64,000 bases of DNA from Cryomorpha sp963748925 (lineage in GTDB: Bacteria > Bacteroidota > Bacteroidia > Flavobacteriales_D > Cryomorphaceae). The notes beneath the pieces were generated by a model that searched no databases, had not been told where the DNA came from, and was given only the letters and a program-made list of their open reading frames with translations. The stretch spans positions 186,001 through 250,000 of the forward strand of contig CAVVKG010000008.1 of the NCBI GenBank assembly GCA_963748925.1. Direction: 5' to 3'. Each line of letters starts with the position of its first letter. The stretch's first letter is position 1. Made by a program: the position numbers and the translations under genes. Shown here in pieces: positions 1 to 9,839 of this stretch.

Positions 1-492
1 GTAAACATCATTTCCTCTGCCCAAATAGCAAGGGTCGTGAAAAGTTATTCGCTTTCCTTTAAAGGCGCCTCCGCCTTGTATTGTAAGCTTACCCTCGTTT
101 ATTAAACCCTGGATAAACTGACTGTGGTGTTGTACCTTATAATTCCCACCTAAGACTGGGTACTCGTTTTTTATCGTGTTAAAACAATGGGGACAACCGG
201 TAATTACATTCTTAATGCCATAACCATCTAGCACCTGGATGTTCATCATGGCTTGCATCTGAAAAAGGAATTCATTTCCGGCGCGTTTAGCCGGGTCTCC
301 GGAACAGCCTTCTTCAGTGCCCAGAACCGCAAATTTAATCCCTGCCTTGTGAAGAATTTTCACAATAGCTTTGGTTATTTTTTTTGCACGGTCATCAAAA
401 CTTCCCGAGCATCCCACCCAAAAAAGTACTTCAGGCATCTCACCTGCAGCGGCCATTTCGGCCATAGTGGGAACTTTTACTGGTTCGCTCAT
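1..492 (-). CDS. (Fe-S)-binding CCG-domain protein, HdrB/GlpC-like (partial at left edge)
   Basis: The frame starts at the ATG at 492 and stays open to base 1, so the C-terminus lies outside the window; 164 residues are visible. The protein carries the cysteine-rich CCG type of motif: GCSGSF near residue 27, EEGCSGDPAKR near residue 60, GCPHCF near residue 100 and HDPCYLGR near residue 150. In HdrB, GlpC and LldE proteins such cysteines bind an Fe-S cluster and take electrons from a quinone or membrane partner. It lies 12 bp downstream of the membrane 4Fe-4S dicluster protein, so the two probably form one electron-transfer complex at the cytoplasmic face of the membrane. The electron donor and acceptor cannot be read from the sequence. 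Confidence 0.85.
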   Translation of the reverse strand, partial: MSEPVKVPTMAEMAAAGEMPEVLFWVGCSGSFDDRAKKITKAIVKILHKAGIKFAVLGTEEGCSGDPAKRAGNEFLFQMQAMMNIQVLDGYGIKNVITGCPHCFNTIKNEYPVLGGNYKVQHHSQFIQGLINEGKLTIQGGGAFKGKRITFHDPCYLGRGNDVY

Positions 493-504
493 TCTTAATA
501 TCTT

Positions 505-1830
505 TTAGCTTTCTTCGGCCCATTTTAGTCGGTCGCTCGCAGGGAACGCCCAAGGTGCGCCATTGTTTTCAATATTGGTGTACATCCCATTTAGCTCCGT
601 CGGCGATTTTGATTCCTCCATCACGAGGTATCGGCGCAAATCAACGATGATTTCTAACGGGTTAATATTTACCGGGCAAGCTTCAACACATGCGTTGCAT
701 GTGGTACATGCCCACAATTCTTCTTCTTTTATGTAGTCAAACAGCAGCGATTTACCGTCATCATAATCAGCTCCGTGTTTGTCTATGTTTTTACCAACCT
801 CAGAAAGTCTGTCTCGGGTATCCATCATAATCTTCCTGGGCGACAAGAGTTTACCGGTAATATTTGCTGGACAGACGGAGGTACATCTTCCACATTCGGT
901 GCACGAATAGGCATCCATCAGATTCTTCCAATGCAAGTCTTGGACATCTTTTGCTCCAAATTTTTCTGGCACGGCATCAGGGTCTGCTTCGGGTGGGGCG
1001 GCATAAGGATCTGCCTCAGGATCCATCATGAGCTTCACCTCATCGGTTACCTTATCCATATTGCTAAACTGACCCTGAGGCTTAAGGCTGGCGTAGTACA
1101 CATTTGGGAAAGCCAGAATAATATGGAAGTGCTTTGAAATAGGAAGATAATTTAAAAACAATAATATCCCAACAATGTGAAACCACCACGCTCCACGTTC
1201 TATTCCAATAAGTGTAGAAACAGATAAATCGCTAAGAAACGGAACCAGTAAGCTGCTAACCGGATAGGCGCCTGCCTGCACATAATGCTCGGCACCTTTT
1301 TGCTGAAGTACATAATCTGCACCATTCATGGTTAAGAAGGCACCCATCAGCAATATCTCAATTATAAGGATATAGTTAGCGTCGCTTTTTGGCCAGCTGG
1401 TCATCTCACGTGCATGAAACCTTCTGATTCGGCCAATGTTACGTCGTACTAGAAATACGACACAAGCCAGAAGCACTAAAATTGCAAGAATTTCAAAACT
1501 TCCAATAAGGAAATCATAAAACCCACCTAAAAATGCAAAAATGCGGTGAGTACCGAAAATTCCATCTATAATGATTTCTAGAACTTCAAGGTTGATAATT
1601 ACAAATCCTACATAGATAAAAATGTGCATTATTCCCGCAAGCGGCCTTGAAACCATCTTTGATTGACCGAGAGCCACACGGGTCATCATTGCCAGACGTT
1701 CTCCTTTATTATCGCTTCGATCAACATCTCGTCCCAATAAAATATTCCGGCGTATTTTACTTACCTGAAAGGCAAATAAACCGGCAGCTCCTATTAAAAA
1801 TACGATAAAAATAATGTTGGATATGCCCAT
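505..1830 (-). CDS. Membrane-bound 4Fe-4S dicluster protein, HdrE/NarI-like cytochrome b plus ferredoxin domain
   Basis: The 441-residue protein has an N-terminal membrane half with about five to six hydrophobic segments (roughly residues 1-250) and a soluble C-terminal half with two ferredoxin-type clusters. These are CTECGRCTSVCP (about residue 315) and CTTCNACVEACP (about residue 378). The arrangement resembles a fusion of an HdrE/NarI-like cytochrome b subunit with an HdrC-like iron-sulfur subunit, which passes electrons between membrane quinols and a CCG-domain partner. That partner is encoded 12 bp downstream. The gene is 3 bp after the MlaD-like gene, so it belongs to the same minus-strand operon. 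The histidines in the membrane segments could bind heme, but this is inferred. Confidence 0.85.
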   Translation of the reverse strand: MGISNIIFIVFLIGAAGLFAFQVSKIRRNILLGRDVDRSDNKGERLAMMTRVALGQSKMVSRPLAGIMHIFIYVGFVIINLEVLEIIIDGIFGTHRIFAFLGGFYDFLIGSFEILAILVLLACVVFLVRRNIGRIRRFHAREMTSWPKSDANYILIIEILLMGAFLTMNGADYVLQQKGAEHYVQAGAYPVSSLLVPFLSDLSVSTLIGIERGAWWFHIVGILLFLNYLPISKHFHIILAFPNVYYASLKPQGQFSNMDKVTDEVKLMMDPEADPYAAPPEADPDAVPEKFGAKDVQDLHWKNLMDAYSCTECGRCTSVCPANITGKLLSPRKIMMDTRDRLSEVGKNIDKHGADYDDGKSLLFDYIKEEELWACTTCNACVEACPVNINPLEIIVDLRRYLVMEESKSPTELNGMYTNIENNGAPWAFPASDRLKWAEES

Positions 1831-1833
1831 AAT

Positions 1834-2865
1834 TTACTCGTTGTTTTCGCTGTCTTTTACATACTCCTTCAACTCTTCAAGCTCTTGCTTAGTAAGTTCA
1901 ACACTCTTATTTTTTCGTCCGAATACAGAGAACTGCACATAGCGGTTTGGATTAACCCTTACATCTTCCATGAGCAGGTCGAGATTGGTTGATGCCGATT
2001 CTAGTTTATTGTAAAGCTCAGGATTGTTTATAAGCATACCCAACGAGCCCTCTCCATTGTTTATCTTTTCAACTAGCACATTTACAGTACTTAAGGCGTC
2101 ATTTGCTTTAAGCAATGTTTCTGCGATATTAGCCTTTGCCAGGGTGTCAGATATCTGAGAGAAGTTTTGGATGATATTGTTTAGCTGGTCCCCATTGCTG
2201 CTTAGCACAGATGTGAGGCTATTAATATTTTCCAGAATTTGTGAAATACGAAGCTTTTCTTCGCGCACAAGGGTGTCAATTCTAAAAGAGGTGCGTTCTA
2301 AACTGGCTATTGCATTGTTAATCCCGTTAAAACTCTGTACAAGATTGTTTTGTGATTGAGGATTTAAGATGACCTCAATAACTTTAATTACAGAATCTAC
2401 AGATGAAATAAGTCCCTCGGCTTTATTTTTAATTGGCCTAAGCTGCTCATTCACACCTTCTACTAGGTCTTTTTCTATACTCGGGGATAGCGTATCACCA
2501 GACTCGGCCAATACGGAGCTGTTTCCTAAAACCAGTTGAATTTCCATTGAGCCCAGCAGGTCGGCAGACTTAAGCAATGCCCGTGTATCCTTTGGGATAT
2601 CAAACTCTTCACGTACCGAAATGGTAACCAAAAGATTACCTGATCCATCTTGAATGATTTCAATGTTCTTTACCTGGCCTACTTTAAAACCATTTAGTAC
2701 AATGGGATTTGATTTTTCAAGTCCATTTACCTTATGATAAACTCCGTAGAAGGTCCGGGCTTTCTCAAAAACGTAAACTCCTTTTAAATAGTTAAAGCCA
2801 ACAAACAAGAGTATGATGGCTAAAACTACTATGATTCCTATTTTTGTTTCCTTACGAACTTTCAC
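1834..2865 (-). CDS. MlaD/MCE-domain lipid-transport protein
   Basis: This 343-residue protein starts with a single membrane anchor (about residues 9-30) followed by an MCE domain (about 37-115) containing the typical GLEKSNPIVLNGFKVGQV stretch. The rest is a long, mostly helical region. MCE proteins form rings or tubes that move phospholipids between the inner and outer membranes, usually with an MlaE permease and MlaF ATPase. No MlaE or MlaF gene is adjacent. Instead it sits 12 bp after a peptidoglycan amidase and 3 bp before an electron-transfer protein. It is likely anchored in the inner membrane with the MCE domain in the periplasm. Confidence 0.9.
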   Translation of the reverse strand: MKVRKETKIGIIVVLAIILLFVGFNYLKGVYVFEKARTFYGVYHKVNGLEKSNPIVLNGFKVGQVKNIEIIQDGSGNLLVTISVREEFDIPKDTRALLKSADLLGSMEIQLVLGNSSVLAESGDTLSPSIEKDLVEGVNEQLRPIKNKAEGLISSVDSVIKVIEVILNPQSQNNLVQSFNGINNAIASLERTSFRIDTLVREEKLRISQILENINSLTSVLSSNGDQLNNIIQNFSQISDTLAKANIAETLLKANDALSTVNVLVEKINNGEGSLGMLINNPELYNKLESASTNLDLLMEDVRVNPNRYVQFSVFGRKNKSVELTKQELEELKEYVKDSENNE

Positions 2866-2877
2866 AGATTCGATTTT

Positions 2878-4056
2878 TTATTTATCGGTTGTCAATTTTA
2901 TTGCTTCTTCTAGCGCTATGCGATTATTGTTTTCATCAAATGCAACTACAAAAGCTCCTTTATATCCTTTTTGGCGAGCCCCTTTTTGGAGGTTTTTAGC
3001 CCCATCATAAGTCGTAGCTGCGCCGTAAAGATATTTATACATTCCATTATCTCTATATTCAGATACGTTTTCCATGCCCTGGAAGTTCCCCGGCTGCAAA
3101 TCTACCTTAGTCGATGAAGATAATAGCTGTACTTTATATATAACACCTTTTTCTGATTTTGTTTCAGAATTTGTGGGTTCAGTCGGTTTGGGCTCTTCCT
3201 TTTCGGGCTCAGAAGATTTTGTGCTCTCCACAGATTCTAAATTCATTTTATACGTTTTGAAAGCTCTATATATAGCCGATGCAGTATAATCCTGACCTTG
3301 GTCGCTCATTAAGAAATCTTCTTCTTCTTTGTTGGTTAAAAACCCCAACTCAACGAGAACACTTGGCATTGTAGTAAAAGAAATAACCCAATATGGAGCT
3401 TGACGAACGCCGCGGTCAATTCTCCCAACACGCTCACGCATTTGATCTTGCACTTCTTTTGCGAATTTCAAACTCTGGTGAATATGTGTGTTTTGGCGTA
3501 AGCTAAGTTCAATAAGGCCTTCCGGCGAATTGGGATCAAAGCCACCATAATTTTCATCCTGATTTTCTTCCAGAAGCATAGCTTTATTCTCTCTTTGAGC
3601 CATACGGAGATTTGCATCGGTTTTCGCCGCTCCCATCACATAAGTACCCGTTCCTTTTGCCGATTCTTTGGTAAAAGCATCGCAGTGAACGGAAATAAAT
3701 AAGTCGGCATTTCTTGTGTTTGCGAATTTTGTGCGCTCATGAAGAGGTAGAAAAGTATCATCGTCGCGGGTGTAATACACTTCCACATCCGGAAAGGCCT
3801 CTTTAATATAGTTGCCAACTTTCAAGGCTACATTTAATGCAATTGTTTTCTCGGTAACTTTGTATCGGCCTGTACCCAGATTGCCCGGATCTTTACCACC
3901 ATGGCCTGCATCAATGACAATGCGGGTTATTGCAGTGCTCTCCGGTTTTTTTGGCACGGTAGATGCTATCAGAATTATTCCTGCAAAAAGGAATAATGCG
4001 ATTAAGATTTTCGGTCTTTTTTTAGACCATTTTAATATTCGGATTTTAACGTCCAT
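2878..4056 (-). CDS. N-acetylmuramoyl-L-alanine amidase with C-terminal SPOR-like domain
   Basis: The protein has 392 residues. A membrane anchor or signal sequence (about 15-33) is followed by an Amidase_3 domain (about 45-265). The zinc-site pattern is visible as VIDAGHGGKDPG, SVHCDAF and the catalytic Glu region VLVELGFLTN. After a Glu/Pro/Thr-rich linker (about 270-300) the last 90 residues look like a SPOR domain, which binds denuded glycan strands at the septum. The enzyme cuts the amide bond between MurNAc and the peptide stem during cell separation. It starts 24 bp from the divergent lptD frame and heads the minus-strand operon containing MlaD. Confidence 0.92.
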   Translation of the reverse strand: MDVKIRILKWSKKRPKILIALFLFAGIILIASTVPKKPESTAITRIVIDAGHGGKDPGNLGTGRYKVTEKTIALNVALKVGNYIKEAFPDVEVYYTRDDDTFLPLHERTKFANTRNADLFISVHCDAFTKESAKGTGTYVMGAAKTDANLRMAQRENKAMLLEENQDENYGGFDPNSPEGLIELSLRQNTHIHQSLKFAKEVQDQMRERVGRIDRGVRQAPYWVISFTTMPSVLVELGFLTNKEEEDFLMSDQGQDYTASAIYRAFKTYKMNLESVESTKSSEPEKEEPKPTEPTNSETKSEKGVIYKVQLLSSSTKVDLQPGNFQGMENVSEYRDNGMYKYLYGAATTYDGAKNLQKGARQKGYKGAFVVAFDENNNRIALEEAIKLTTDK

Positions 4057-4080
4057 GTTTAATAAGGTATTTACGTAGTT

Positions 4081-6831
4081 TTGGACGATTTTAAATGTAC
4101 AGAAATCATAGGTAAAGTTATATACATCGCACCAAATCGCCGCATATCAAAGTTAGTTTTTATCCTTGGATTGATGTTCATAATTGGGTTAAGTGATTCA
4201 ATTGCACAAACAAACGTCGATTCGCTAGAAACAGATACCATGCCGAAGATGGTCAATGACACTATTTTTAGTGCCGGCGACACCCTGTCGCTGGCTGCAG
4301 AAGGCGATACTCTGGAAGTTAAAAAAAAGAAATCGGACTCGGTTATTTCGAGTCAGATTAGTTATAGCGCATCCGATTCTATAGACAATGATGTGGTAAA
4401 TAAGAAAGTTTACCTCTACGGGAACGCCAAGATTCAATACGAGGATATAACCTTAACGGCTGCACGCATAGTATATGACTTTGAATCATACACAGTGCAT
4501 GCCGAGGGTGTGCGCGACACATCAGGAAACTGGCAGAACCTTCCCAATTTCATTCAGGGTACTTCTGATTTTACATCTAACGAAATGGATTATAACTTTA
4601 AATCCAAAAAGGCCTATGTCAAACAAGTTCAAACAGAAATAATAGATGGGACGCTCACTGGTAATAGGGTAAAAACAACTGATAACAACAATATTATTTA
4701 CATTAAAAATGGGGAATATTGCCCCTGTGATGATCCCAATGCAAAGACGCGCTTTAAAATTGGGAAACTGAAAGTTATCAAAGACAAGCAAATTGTAACC
4801 GGGCCCGGATACCTTACCCTCGGGAAAGTTCCAACACCGCTGGCTTTTCCATTTGGGTTTTTTCCAAATTCTGAAGAAAAACAAGCAGGATTAATTATTC
4901 CCAGCTATGGGAATGGAGGGGAGCAAGGTTATTTTTTGAATGACATTGGTTTCTATATGCCGGTAAATGATAACATAGACACTAAATTTCTCGCTGATAT
5001 TTACTCGCGCGGGAGCTGGGGTCTTTCAAATCAAACCAGGTATAACAAAAGGTATAAATTTCAAGGCGGTCTTGATTTGGACTATAATGTGCGGGTTTTA
5101 GGAGATAGAGATTTGAATAATTATTCGGAATCGAGTTCTTTCTTCGTTACCTGGAACCATAATCAGGACAGAAAAGCGCGCCCCAACTCCAACTTCTCAG
5201 CAAGCGTAAATGCAGGTAGTACAAATAATTTTAGAAATGATTTGAATGCCTCTCAAACTGATTATCTAACAAACACATTTAGGTCCAGCATAACTTATTC
5301 TCAAGGATTTTACGATTCTCCATGGTCGATGACCATGCAAGCGGGTCATGAGCAAAACTCGCAAACCGGAAATTATAGATTCACTTTGCCCGATATTGCT
5401 ATTAATCGCGCACGAACAATGCCTTTAGAAGGCTTATTTAACAATAACCCGAAGCAACAGTTTTATGAGAAGTTGGGTTTAACCTATTCAGCTAATTTTA
5501 GAAACACCCTGAGTGTTAATGACACTTTGCTTGCGCTAAATAACTGGCCTGAGCTTCAGAAAGAATTTATAAATGGAGTAAGACACAATGCAGGGCTTTC
5601 GCTTCCACTAAATGCCGGACCGCTAACCATTACACCGTCTTTTAATTATGCCGAAAGGTGGTATCTTAAAACGTATGGCCGTGTGCTCAATGATGACACC
5701 AATATTTTTGAAGAAGATACTATTAATGGGTTTGATAGAAATTACAATTACAATTTCGGTGCTTCTGTTTCTACAAAGTTGTATGGAATGTATAGCTTTA
5801 GAAGCGGTAAGGTTAAGGCCATTCGGCATACATTAACACCTTCATTATCATATCGGATAAACCCGGATTTTGATCCCAATGTGTATGGGTTTTATGGAGT
5901 AAATGGCTCCTTGGGAAGCTACTCACCTTACGCCGGAACTGCCTATGGAGGGCCGCCGTCAGGGCGTAGTGAAGCAATATCGTTTAATTTAATTAATAAT
6001 TTAGAAGCCAAAGTTTTAAGCCCAAGAGATACCACCAGTAAGTTTAAAAAGGTTTATCTTCTCGAAAACCTTTCTGTAAACGGAAGCTATAATTTTGCAG
6101 CCGATTCTTTAAAGTTGTCGAATATTAATGTTACGGCTCGTAATAAAATTACAAAGTACGCTAATATTCAAGTGAGCGCTCAGTTTAACCCTTATACCTA
6201 CGTCGCAATCTATAATGAGAATTCTGAAAGTGCGAATATTCGTCAAGTCGATGTTTTCCTGAGGCAGAGTAGCGGAAAACTAGCCAGTTTTGAGAATGGC
6301 CGTTTAGCAATTAATGGTACCGGCTTTGGTAGTACCATGTACACCGGAAATCGCGAAGGTAATACGATTGTAGAAGAGGGTGTTTCAGGCGAAGATGATC
6401 CTATAACAGAGCCTGTTATAAAACGCGACAAAGGACTTTTCCAAGATTTTGAGGTGCCCTGGAATCTTAGTTTCGGCTATGTTTTGGATGCCCGAAGAGG
6501 CAGGGAAACGGTTCAGTTAAGCGAAGGTTTCGGTATTAGAGATACCATCGCCATTGTACAGTCTCTTCAGTTTCAGGGCGATTTTGAACTGTTTGACAGG
6601 CTAAAGGTCAGATTTCAATCAGGGTATGACTTTGTAAATAAAGAGTTTACCCCTACTAGTATCAATGCCATCGTAGACTTAAACTGCTGGGAGTTCAGTG
6701 CTCGGGTTATACCATTTGGTGACAGGAGGAGTTATAATCTCGGTCTTTACATCAAGTCATCTTTGCTGAAGGATCTTAAGTTTGAGCGAAATAGAAGTCT
6801 CGGAGGTTCTGAAGATAATTTCTTCCAATAG
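4081..6831 (+). CDS. lptD: LPS-assembly protein LptD-like outer-membrane beta-barrel
   Basis: The protein (up to 916 residues) has a signal-peptide-like segment ending SDSIAQ near residue 43, an OstA/LptA-like beta-rich region (about 90-250, with the typical YGNAKIQYEDI start) and a long C-terminal barrel region rich in alternating hydrophobic strands. LptD inserts lipopolysaccharide into the outer leaflet. The start is uncertain: the only in-frame start upstream of the hydrophobic segment is TTG at 4081, and it overlaps a TAGTTTTG box (4076-4083) that could itself be a promoter element. The next start, ATG 4174, would leave a poor signal peptide. The stop lies 1 bp from the stop of the convergent OstA-like gene, its likely functional partner. 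Confidence 0.88.
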   Translation: MDDFKCTEIIGKVIYIAPNRRISKLVFILGLMFIIGLSDSIAQTNVDSLETDTMPKMVNDTIFSAGDTLSLAAEGDTLEVKKKKSDSVISSQISYSASDSIDNDVVNKKVYLYGNAKIQYEDITLTAARIVYDFESYTVHAEGVRDTSGNWQNLPNFIQGTSDFTSNEMDYNFKSKKAYVKQVQTEIIDGTLTGNRVKTTDNNNIIYIKNGEYCPCDDPNAKTRFKIGKLKVIKDKQIVTGPGYLTLGKVPTPLAFPFGFFPNSEEKQAGLIIPSYGNGGEQGYFLNDIGFYMPVNDNIDTKFLADIYSRGSWGLSNQTRYNKRYKFQGGLDLDYNVRVLGDRDLNNYSESSSFFVTWNHNQDRKARPNSNFSASVNAGSTNNFRNDLNASQTDYLTNTFRSSITYSQGFYDSPWSMTMQAGHEQNSQTGNYRFTLPDIAINRARTMPLEGLFNNNPKQQFYEKLGLTYSANFRNTLSVNDTLLALNNWPELQKEFINGVRHNAGLSLPLNAGPLTITPSFNYAERWYLKTYGRVLNDDTNIFEEDTINGFDRNYNYNFGASVSTKLYGMYSFRSGKVKAIRHTLTPSLSYRINPDFDPNVYGFYGVNGSLGSYSPYAGTAYGGPPSGRSEAISFNLINNLEAKVLSPRDTTSKFKKVYLLENLSVNGSYNFAADSLKLSNINVTARNKITKYANIQVSAQFNPYTYVAIYNENSESANIRQVDVFLRQSSGKLASFENGRLAINGTGFGSTMYTGNREGNTIVEEGVSGEDDPITEPVIKRDKGLFQDFEVPWNLSFGYVLDARRGRETVQLSEGFGIRDTIAIVQSLQFQGDFELFDRLKVRFQSGYDFVNKEFTPTSINAIVDLNCWEFSARVIPFGDRRSYNLGLYIKSSLLKDLKFERNRSLGGSEDNFFQ

Positions 6832-6832
6832 C

Positions 6833-8512
6833 CTAATAACCTTTTAGGTTTTCTTTTGGATTTTCTATTGGTAAATCAATTTGGAAATCAAATGGACTAT
6901 TTATACGAATAGGATTAATAGATATATCCTTTTTGAAAATATCTTGACGAGATTGTGGTCTGCGCTCAATTTGCCAACTAAACCCATCAAAATAATGCTC
7001 GTCTTCCGGGAATGTTTCCAGCGGATAAAAAATACCATCGGGTTGCTTTAAGAATACAATACGTTTAACCCGGTTTGCGGATAAATAAATAGCAATATTG
7101 CTGCAAATAGCCTTGTTAACCCCAATGTAATTTACCAAGGTGATATAAGGCTTCGTATTTAGGCTGTCATCGATATTTTCTTCTGCTAAAGTCAGTGAAT
7201 CTTTCGAAACGCGCTTCTCTTCAGAAGCGTAATATAATGACTGCCCATTGCCACTTATCAACACTTTTTCTAAATCATTATCCCTAAAGTAACCGGTAAG
7301 GTGCTTGCCTTTTATTTGGTTGTATTTAATCGTATCAATCTTGTTTACCATAAAGGCGTGATCAAATACATAAAGGTTTTCTATCGCTCCTTCCACCGAT
7401 TTTATCTGAATGGTATCACCGGTGATCTGAAGGTCTTCTGCCCACAAAATGGGGTTTGTATACATATGAATAAGGCTGTCGCTCTGGGCAAAAAGAACCG
7501 AATCTGCAGCGCCCTGCATATCCTTTCGGTAAAATTTCACATTGTGATAAGCAAATAATTTATCGCCTGCAATAGAATCTTTCACCGCCAGTAATGTATC
7601 GCCGTGGAGAAAAAGTGAATCAAGCTTATCGTACTGCATCATTTCCGCCCTTCCGGTAATCAGGGTTTTGCCCAGAAGTTCAAAGTACTCTCCGTAATCA
7701 CCGTAAATGTTGAGCCTATCGGTCGTGTCAATAATAGATACATTTTGGTAAGCACGTCCTATTCCCTCATTTCGCGAGTACCATAAACTATCGCCACTCA
7801 ATACCTGCTTGCCATTATCCAGGTACGCATTTTCATTAAATTGGGAGATGTCGGCTTTGGTGTCGTACCAGCCATTTTCACAATAAATCGTGTTTTCATC
7901 AGAGAAAATAAAGGTTGGACCTTTAAAGTAGGCTATTTCGCTTATGTTCCCATAGTTCAAGGTATCAGTCTCTACGCGGTACTTTGGATTTTCGAGTACC
8001 ACGCTGTCGCGGAAGTAGAAAAATGAGTTTTGGGAATCATAAATTCCCTCACAAGAAATAAGCTTATTATCGTTTTGAGTCGAAGTAATCGTTCCGCGAT
8101 CAAAAAACACCGCTCTACCCGTTTTCCGGTCGTAATCCAGAGTGTTGGTGGTGAGTTTCATATCCTGATCTTCCAGGGTTACGTGGTCCCGCACCTTTAC
8201 ATACTGCGTATTGCCATTGTAATAAAGTTTGTCACTTAGCAATGTAAGCGTGTCGCCCTGCACTACGCGCACATTGCCAAAAGCATCGAGGCTATTATTC
8301 GCATTGTAGAGGTAAGCGCTATCGCAGTACATAAGCGCTCCTTTGTGCTTAAAGCGAACATCGCCCAGTAGCCTCTGGGCATCAACGCCGAGCTTCTTGT
8401 CAAATTTGAGACTTTTGGCTCCTAGCAATTCTATTTTATTGCCTTGAGCAAAAGCACCAGAGAAACCGTAAATCAATAAAAAACAGCTAAAGAATAAGTG
8501 CTTTATTTTCAT
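6833..8512 (-). CDS. OstA-like (LptA family) periplasmic protein
   Basis: This 559-residue protein begins with a clear signal peptide (residues 1-22, ending GAFAQ) and then shows repeated OstA-type beta strands such as DVRFKHKGALMYCDSAYLY and GNVRVVQGDTL. In LptA proteins these strands form the periplasmic bridge that carries LPS. It is much longer than the proteobacterial LptA of about 185 residues, as is usual in Bacteroidota. It lies 31 bp downstream of purA and its 3' end abuts lptD on the opposite strand. The likely role is LPS or lipooligosaccharide transport; this is inferred from the family and the neighbour. Confidence 0.85.
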   Translation of the reverse strand: MKIKHLFFSCFLLIYGFSGAFAQGNKIELLGAKSLKFDKKLGVDAQRLLGDVRFKHKGALMYCDSAYLYNANNSLDAFGNVRVVQGDTLTLLSDKLYYNGNTQYVKVRDHVTLEDQDMKLTTNTLDYDRKTGRAVFFDRGTITSTQNDNKLISCEGIYDSQNSFFYFRDSVVLENPKYRVETDTLNYGNISEIAYFKGPTFIFSDENTIYCENGWYDTKADISQFNENAYLDNGKQVLSGDSLWYSRNEGIGRAYQNVSIIDTTDRLNIYGDYGEYFELLGKTLITGRAEMMQYDKLDSLFLHGDTLLAVKDSIAGDKLFAYHNVKFYRKDMQGAADSVLFAQSDSLIHMYTNPILWAEDLQITGDTIQIKSVEGAIENLYVFDHAFMVNKIDTIKYNQIKGKHLTGYFRDNDLEKVLISGNGQSLYYASEEKRVSKDSLTLAEENIDDSLNTKPYITLVNYIGVNKAICSNIAIYLSANRVKRIVFLKQPDGIFYPLETFPEDEHYFDGFSWQIERRPQSRQDIFKKDISINPIRINSPFDFQIDLPIENPKENLKGY

Positions 8513-8543
8513 TGATTGGCTTAGGTCAAAAGTAATGCCAGAA

Positions 8544-9830
8544 TTAGACCGCTACAGGCTTTCGTAAAATGGTTTGCTTTCTATCGGGCCCCAACGAAAC
8601 GATCGTGATGGGTGTGTTAAGTTTATTTTCGAGATAGTCAATATAATCGCTGAGCTCCTGTGGGAAGTCGGCTTCTCTATCAAGCTTTGTCAGATCTTTT
8701 TTCCAGCCGGGAACACTTTCGTAAATGGGTTCAAGATTCTCAGGATCGAGGTCGTAAGGCAGGTAGTCCAGCTGTTCGCCATTGTAAAGATAATGGGTAC
8801 AAACTTTGATTTCATCAAAGATAGAGAGCACATCAGCTTTCATCATATTAAGCTGCGTTACGCCATTAATCATAATAGCATATTTCAGTGCAGGGATATC
8901 TATCCATCCGCAACGTCTTGGGCGTCCGGTGGTTGCGCCAAATTCATTTCCTTCTCTCCGCAGGTCTTCACCCGTCTGGTCAAAAAGCTCAGTAGGGAAG
9001 GGGCCGCTACCTACACGAGTGCAGTAAGCTTTAAAAATTCCAATTACTTCTCCTATTCTGTTTGGGGCAATCCCCAACCCGGTGCAAGCTCCGGCTGCTA
9101 CTGTATTTGAGGAGGTTACAAATGGGTAGCTCCCAAAATCAATATCAAGCAAACTACCCTGTGCGCCTTCCGCAAGTACCCTTTGACCGTTGGTCATTGC
9201 GTCGTTTAAGAACTGCTCTGAGTCAATGATAATCAGCTCCTTAATTTTGTCAACGCCTTCAAACCATTTGGCCTCTTGCTCTGCTACATCATATTCAAAG
9301 TCAAATTGCTTCAAAATATGCTCGTGCTTCGCTTTGAGATTATCATAGCGCGTTTGGAAATCAGTCAAAAATAAATCGCCAATTCGCAACCCATTTCTTC
9401 CTGTTTTGTCCATATAAGTGGGTCCTATACCTTTCAGGGTAGAACCAATTTTTTTCTTCCCTTTCTCAGCTTCGTTTGCCGAGTCTAGCACACAGTGTGT
9501 AGGCAGTATGAGGTGCGCTTTTCGCGAAATATAGAGGTGGCTTTTTACGTCCACACCCATTTTTTCAAGTGCGTCAATTTCGCGCTTGAAAATAATTGGG
9601 TCAATAACAACTCCATTTCCAATCACATTTTTCTTGTCGGTATGGAATATACCAGATGGAATGGTGTGCAGTACGTGCTTAATATTATTGAATTCTAAAG
9701 TATGACCGGCATTTGGGCCACCCTGAAATCTCGCTATAATATCGTAGTGCGGTGTTAGCACATCTACAATTTTTCCTTTTCCCTCGTCGCCCCATTGAAG
9801 ACCGAGAAGTACGTCTACTTTCGTGCTCAT
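8544..9830 (-). CDS. purA: Adenylosuccinate synthetase
   Basis: The 428-residue length is normal for the family. The N-terminal GTP-binding loop LQWGDEGKGKIVD (from about residue 11), the IMP-binding GPNAGHT and GNGVVIDP stretches, and the later EGAQGSLLDIDFGSYPFVTS segment are all present. The enzyme joins IMP and aspartate using GTP, the first committed step to AMP, in the cytoplasm. The gene starts 9 bp after the STAS gene and lies in the spoT-fur-STAS-purA-ostA run. The co-location with the stringent-response enzyme is of interest because (p)ppGpp inhibits PurA in several bacteria; that regulation is known for the family and was not shown here. Confidence 0.97.
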   Translation of the reverse strand: MSTKVDVLLGLQWGDEGKGKIVDVLTPHYDIIARFQGGPNAGHTLEFNNIKHVLHTIPSGIFHTDKKNVIGNGVVIDPIIFKREIDALEKMGVDVKSHLYISRKAHLILPTHCVLDSANEAEKGKKKIGSTLKGIGPTYMDKTGRNGLRIGDLFLTDFQTRYDNLKAKHEHILKQFDFEYDVAEQEAKWFEGVDKIKELIIIDSEQFLNDAMTNGQRVLAEGAQGSLLDIDFGSYPFVTSSNTVAAGACTGLGIAPNRIGEVIGIFKAYCTRVGSGPFPTELFDQTGEDLRREGNEFGATTGRPRRCGWIDIPALKYAIMINGVTQLNMMKADVLSIFDEIKVCTHYLYNGEQLDYLPYDLDPENLEPIYESVPGWKKDLTKLDREADFPQELSDYIDYLENKLNTPITIVSLGPDRKQTILRKPVAV

Positions 9831-9839
9831 TGCTTTGGT

